Assembly (NCBI GenBank): GCA_024401695.1
Contig: JAKSKN010000014.1
Span: forward strand, 1-64,000
Source: Bacteroidales bacterium
GTDB lineage: Bacteria > Bacteroidota > Bacteroidia > Bacteroidales > UBA932
Reading direction: 5' to 3'
DNA length: 64,000 bases
A program made the translations under genes and the position numbers. Positions 61,224 through 64,000 of the stretch are shown in pieces. Within the stretch, counting starts at the first letter, position 1. Each line of letters starts with the position of its first letter. The notes below the pieces were generated by a model. The model searched no databases. It had not been told where the DNA came from and worked only from the letters and a program-made list of their open reading frames with translations.

Positions 61224-63263
61224 TCAATTTTCTGTTTTCCAAATAGTTAATCTTACACCACCATATATCTTGATTCCCATCAGAGGGCCCCATACACAGC
61301 TGGCATCGAAATCGGGTCCATAAGGATTGCCGGCACCGATTATCGGCGAAGGCTGACGGTAATTCGTGAGGTTCTCGCCTCCGATATACAGGTCCACACC
61401 CTTGAACCTTCTCGTGACCTGCGCATACAGCAGAGGATAAGCCGGCGTGTAACCCGAAGCATACGGACGATTTCCGTCCACCACGATATCCTTCATAAAG
61501 TCCCACACCTTGCAGGGACCGTTCACGGAAGCGGTGAAGTCGAATATCCACTTGTTCAGATGCGTCGCATACTGAAGATTGAGCACCCCCTTGTACCTGC
61601 TCACCATCGGTTTCACGTCATCCGTCTGCCAGGAGAGCGACTGCCTGGCATCGGTATAGCGCCCTGTAAGCGTCAGGGTGAAGCCGTCGAACAATTCCGA
61701 AGAGAAATCCAGCTGCAGGTTATTGGTATATGACCAGCCTCCACCCAAGTCTCCAAGTGTATAGAACCTTATGCGGCTTGCGGAATAGTCGACCAGCATC
61801 TGCTCGGTGAAGCGGGTATGGAAATAATCAAGGCTGACATAGCTTGATTTGCCGAAAGGCAGATACCAGGTGGCATTGCCTCCGAATGTCCACGAATCCT
61901 CGAGAGGATGGCTCAGATAGTCGCCTTCTAATACCTTTGAAGTTGACAGGACGCCGATATTGTCAATAAGAGGCGTGCTGTACCGCAGGCCGCGGCCGCC
62001 GTTGGCGCGCAGCACCATCCAGTCCACCGGCTGCCACTTGAGCGTAAGCCGTGGCGAAAGACGGAAACCTGCCCTGTTGTACCATTCCCCTCTCAGGCCC
62101 ACGATGGCGGAAAACACTTCCCCATTGTGGTATGTGTATTCACCGAAAGCTCCCAGGTTGCTCAGCACAGTACGGCCGGACTCGTTGTAGATGTCAAGCA
62201 TCTCGCTCAGGCCCAGCGTGAAGTGATGCGCGTCACCCTCCAGATTCTGATACATAAGGTTGGCGAATGCGGTGTGCTGGCCCGCATCAAGCCGGTTTGC
62301 GCCGAAGTTGGACTCCAGGTTCTGATACGTGTAGTCGAGCACAGCCGCAACGCTGCGGTCGCCGTCGTCGGAGATCGGCACCCCCACCTTCACATAGCCG
62401 TTCAGGGATCTGTTCAAGATATTGGAACGCCACGCCGGCATCGAGAAACTTCCCGGAGCAGGATTGCCTTCCTCCTCCATCTGGCCGCCCGTTCGGATAT
62501 CCTGGATAGCGCGCACACCGAACCGCACCTGCACGCCGTCCTGGCCGAAATACAGCCAGCGGTTGCTGAGCGCTATGTTGAGCTGGCGCGGATCGTCCAT
62601 AAAGCCGTCGCCGTTGTGGTCCATAGCCTTGAAGTTGCCGTCAACGTGGGCAAGGATGACCGTGCTCCAGGTAGACAGTTCATCAAGCTGCAGGGCGCTT
62701 ATGACATTCAGGTCGGCTTTGGTGTCGTTCATATACGAAGCCGTGACATACAGCGGTTTCTCGTCCGTAGGCTTGCGGTGTTCCATATTGATCTGCCCCG
62801 TCATCGACTCCACTCCGTTGATGACAGAAGTCACACCCTTGGCGATCTGTATGCTTTCGAGCCACTGTCCGGGCACATAGTTCAGTCCCCACGGGGCGGA
62901 AAGGCCGCGCATCACGGGACGGTTTTCGTCAAGCATCTGGGTATACACGCCGCTCTGCCCCAGAAGACGGATCTGACGCGCCCCCGTAACGGCATCGGAA
63001 TAGCCGACAGTCACGCTCGCGGAATTCTCAAAACTCTCCGCCAGATTGCAGCAGGCCATCTTGCAGAGACCTGCGGCAGTAATCACTTCCGTGCGGATGT
63101 CCTTGCCTTTCGGCAAATAGTTCCCAGCTTGCCGGGCCACTATGGTGCCCGCCTCCAGGCTGTCGCGCTTCTCGCCGTAAAGCTCCGCGGTATCAACCTG
63201 GGCAAATGCGGAAACGCTTGTCAGAAACGCAGGTATAATACCTGCTAAATATTTGATTTTCAT
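61224..63263 (-). CDS. TonB-dependent outer-membrane receptor (metal-associated type)
   Basis: Outer-membrane active transporter of 679 residues from the ATG at 63263; upstream in-frame codons precede the signal peptide (LAGIIPAFLTSVSAFAQ). The plug domain (about 50-170) has LLGQSGVYTQMLDENRPVMRG-type loops and the unusual GLCKMACCNLAESFENS (three Cys in the plug). The 22-strand barrel follows and ends RLTIWKTEN. There is no N-terminal carboxypeptidase-like repeat domain, unlike SusC proteins. The Cys-rich plug with CNLAESFE is, from memory, common in Bacteroidota receptors coupled to HMA proteins. Confidence 0.93.
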   Translation of the reverse strand: MKIKYLAGIIPAFLTSVSAFAQVDTAELYGEKRDSLEAGTIVARQAGNYLPKGKDIRTEVITAAGLCKMACCNLAESFENSASVTVGYSDAVTGARQIRLLGQSGVYTQMLDENRPVMRGLSAPWGLNYVPGQWLESIQIAKGVTSVINGVESMTGQINMEHRKPTDEKPLYVTASYMNDTKADLNVISALQLDELSTWSTVILAHVDGNFKAMDHNGDGFMDDPRQLNIALSNRWLYFGQDGVQVRFGVRAIQDIRTGGQMEEEGNPAPGSFSMPAWRSNILNRSLNGYVKVGVPISDDGDRSVAAVLDYTYQNLESNFGANRLDAGQHTAFANLMYQNLEGDAHHFTLGLSEMLDIYNESGRTVLSNLGAFGEYTYHNGEVFSAIVGLRGEWYNRAGFRLSPRLTLKWQPVDWMVLRANGGRGLRYSTPLIDNIGVLSTSKVLEGDYLSHPLEDSWTFGGNATWYLPFGKSSYVSLDYFHTRFTEQMLVDYSASRIRFYTLGDLGGGWSYTNNLQLDFSSELFDGFTLTLTGRYTDARQSLSWQTDDVKPMVSRYKGVLNLQYATHLNKWIFDFTASVNGPCKVWDFMKDIVVDGNRPYASGYTPAYPLLYAQVTRRFKGVDLYIGGENLTNYRQPSPIIGAGNPYGPDFDASCVWGPLMGIKIYGGVRLTIWKTEN

Positions 63264-63323
63264 TGATTTGTGCTTTTTAGGATACAGTAATGGTTCAGGT
63301 TCTTGATTCAAGGACCTGACACA

Positions 63324-63725
63324 CTAAACCCTAAGCACACATAGACTGTTCAGCAGCACACGGGGCGGAGACTTGAACGCACGCTCCAACGGAGCGGAAA
63401 CCACCGGCGCAGATACGAAGGATTCAGGAATGATGGCCTCACATATCATCACAGCGGGGACCGGGACGGACTGCTGCAGGGAATTACCTGAGCCGGTGAT
63501 GGCGAGATAATCGGATTCGTCTTCACAGTCATCGTGGTCGCAGTCCTCGCAGCCGCATTCATCTTCCGGATGGATATTTTCGCAGGAGAGGTTGGACAGG
63601 AGGGAAACTACATAGGTACAGTCATCGTGATGGTCCGTGTGGATATCGAATCCCACGACAGACATCAGATACCAGCCGCACAAAAGAATGCAGCACAAAG
63701 CCTGTATGATGCTCCCCTTTCTCAT
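63324..63725 (-). CDS. Small secreted Cys/His/Asp-rich protein
   Basis: Unknown 133-residue protein. A GTG six bases upstream is possible, but the ATG at 63725 (MRKGSIIQALCC) is preferred. One hydrophobic N-terminal helix (about 6-25) is followed by a segment (about 27-72) very rich in His, Asp, Glu and Cys (HTDHHDDC; ECGCEDCDHDDCEDE), which looks suited to metal binding. The C-terminal half is low in charge and ends LNSLCVLRV. It lies 60 bases upstream of the TonB receptor and is probably the first gene of the metal operon. Confidence 0.7.
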   Translation of the reverse strand: MRKGSIIQALCCILLCGWYLMSVVGFDIHTDHHDDCTYVVSLLSNLSCENIHPEDECGCEDCDHDDCEDESDYLAITGSGNSLQQSVPVPAVMICEAIIPESFVSAPVVSAPLERAFKSPPRVLLNSLCVLRV

Positions 63726-63733
63726 TATCACAG

Positions 63734-63761
63734 CAAAATTACGAAAAATTCCTTAATTTTG
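63734..63761. promoter_or_regulatory. Divergent pair of -7 boxes (metal operon / yicC)
   Basis: The sequence is an inverted repeat: CAAAATTA (63734-63741) and TAATTTTG (63754-63761), 12 bases apart, each an exact -7 box for one direction. The metal-operon message would have almost no leader. Confidence 0.55.
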
Positions 63762-63784
63762 CAGCAACCAAAATCAGTACCGGA

Positions 63785-64000
63785 ATGATCAAATCGATGA
63801 CAGGCTACGGCAAGGGCGTGGCTGAACTTGAGGCGGGAAAACTCACCGTGGAAATCAGGACTCTCAATTCAAAAAGCGCTGACATCAGCATAAAGTCGTC
63901 AATTCTCCCGAAAGACAAGGAGATGCAGATGCGCGGCAAGATAGCCGCCGCCCTGGTGAGAGGCACCGTAGACGTCTTCATCAACTGGGAGCCGAATGCA
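63785..64000 (+). CDS. yicC: YicC/YloC-family endoribonuclease (partial, cut by right edge)
   Basis: Only the first 72 codons are in the window. The start MIKSMTGYGKGV is the family signature, and VEIRTLNSKSADISIK is the conserved second strand pair. Known members are stress-induced endoribonucleases of the YicC family. The C-terminal DUF1732 part lies beyond the edge. Confidence 0.9.
   Translation, partial: MIKSMTGYGKGVAELEAGKLTVEIRTLNSKSADISIKSSILPKDKEMQMRGKIAAALVRGTVDVFINWEPNA

Overview
The window looks like chromosomal DNA of a member of the Bacteroidales (Bacteroidota). By eye it is moderately GC-rich. The evidence is: promoter elements of the Bacteroidota type (a TAnnTTTG -7 box in most promoter-bearing gaps, no clear Shine-Dalgarno sequences), fimbrillin-type and BspA-like surface lipoproteins, a hybrid two-component sensor with a reg_prop propeller, a TonB-dependent receptor, and an arginine pathway that uses an acylornithine transcarbamylase (ArgF') with a GNAT acetyltransferase. 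I cannot name a genus. No rRNA, tRNA, CRISPR array, integrase or transposase gene was seen.

Layout. 1-1.9 kb: the start of an efflux operon (TolC-like channel, then an HlyD-type adaptor cut by the left edge). 2.0-8.1 kb: single genes, namely a GH18 lipoprotein, an unknown secreted protein, rubrerythrin, an EamA transporter, a TonB-domain lipoprotein, an AraC regulator and a YfiH/PgeF-type enzyme. 8.3-24.5 kb: an accessory, surface-oriented region with a GH43-like/discoidin/FN3 protein, a four-gene surface-protein cluster (a 54-residue peptide, a fimbrillin/leucine-rich-repeat chimera and two tandemly duplicated fimbrillin-like lipoproteins), a hybrid sensor histidine kinase with no DNA-binding domain, and, divergent from it, a protein carrying two esterase domains.

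24.5-38.4 kb: amino acid metabolism. A compact arginine operon, argR - (GNAT-argG fusion) - argC - argD - argF' - argB - argE - argH - carB, is read leftward from a good promoter with two ARG-box-like sites. It lies between kbl and tdh, the two enzymes of threonine breakdown to glycine. 37.4-43.9 kb: a housekeeping operon, gyrB - pgpH-like - tig - response regulator - tdh; the trigger factor appears to have lost its PPIase domain. 44-51 kb: a TPR/beta-barrel protein, ftsE, nth, a phosphohexomutase and a THUMP-like methyltransferase. 51-57 kb: a four-gene operon joining a membrane sensor-like protein, TrkH, a RecD-like helicase and a short DPP IV-type peptidase. 57-64 kb: a ROK regulator, glnS, a probable metal-handling operon (Cys/His-rich peptide, TonB receptor, HMA protein, Ntn-hydrolase) and the start of a yicC gene that runs off the right edge.

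The most interesting items are the fused GNAT-ArgG, the Ser90 in ArgF' at the position that sets acetyl versus succinyl specificity, the PPIase-less trigger factor, the fimbrillin pair whose DNA identity falls steadily from the 5' end to the 3' end, and a repeated back-to-back promoter geometry between divergent genes.
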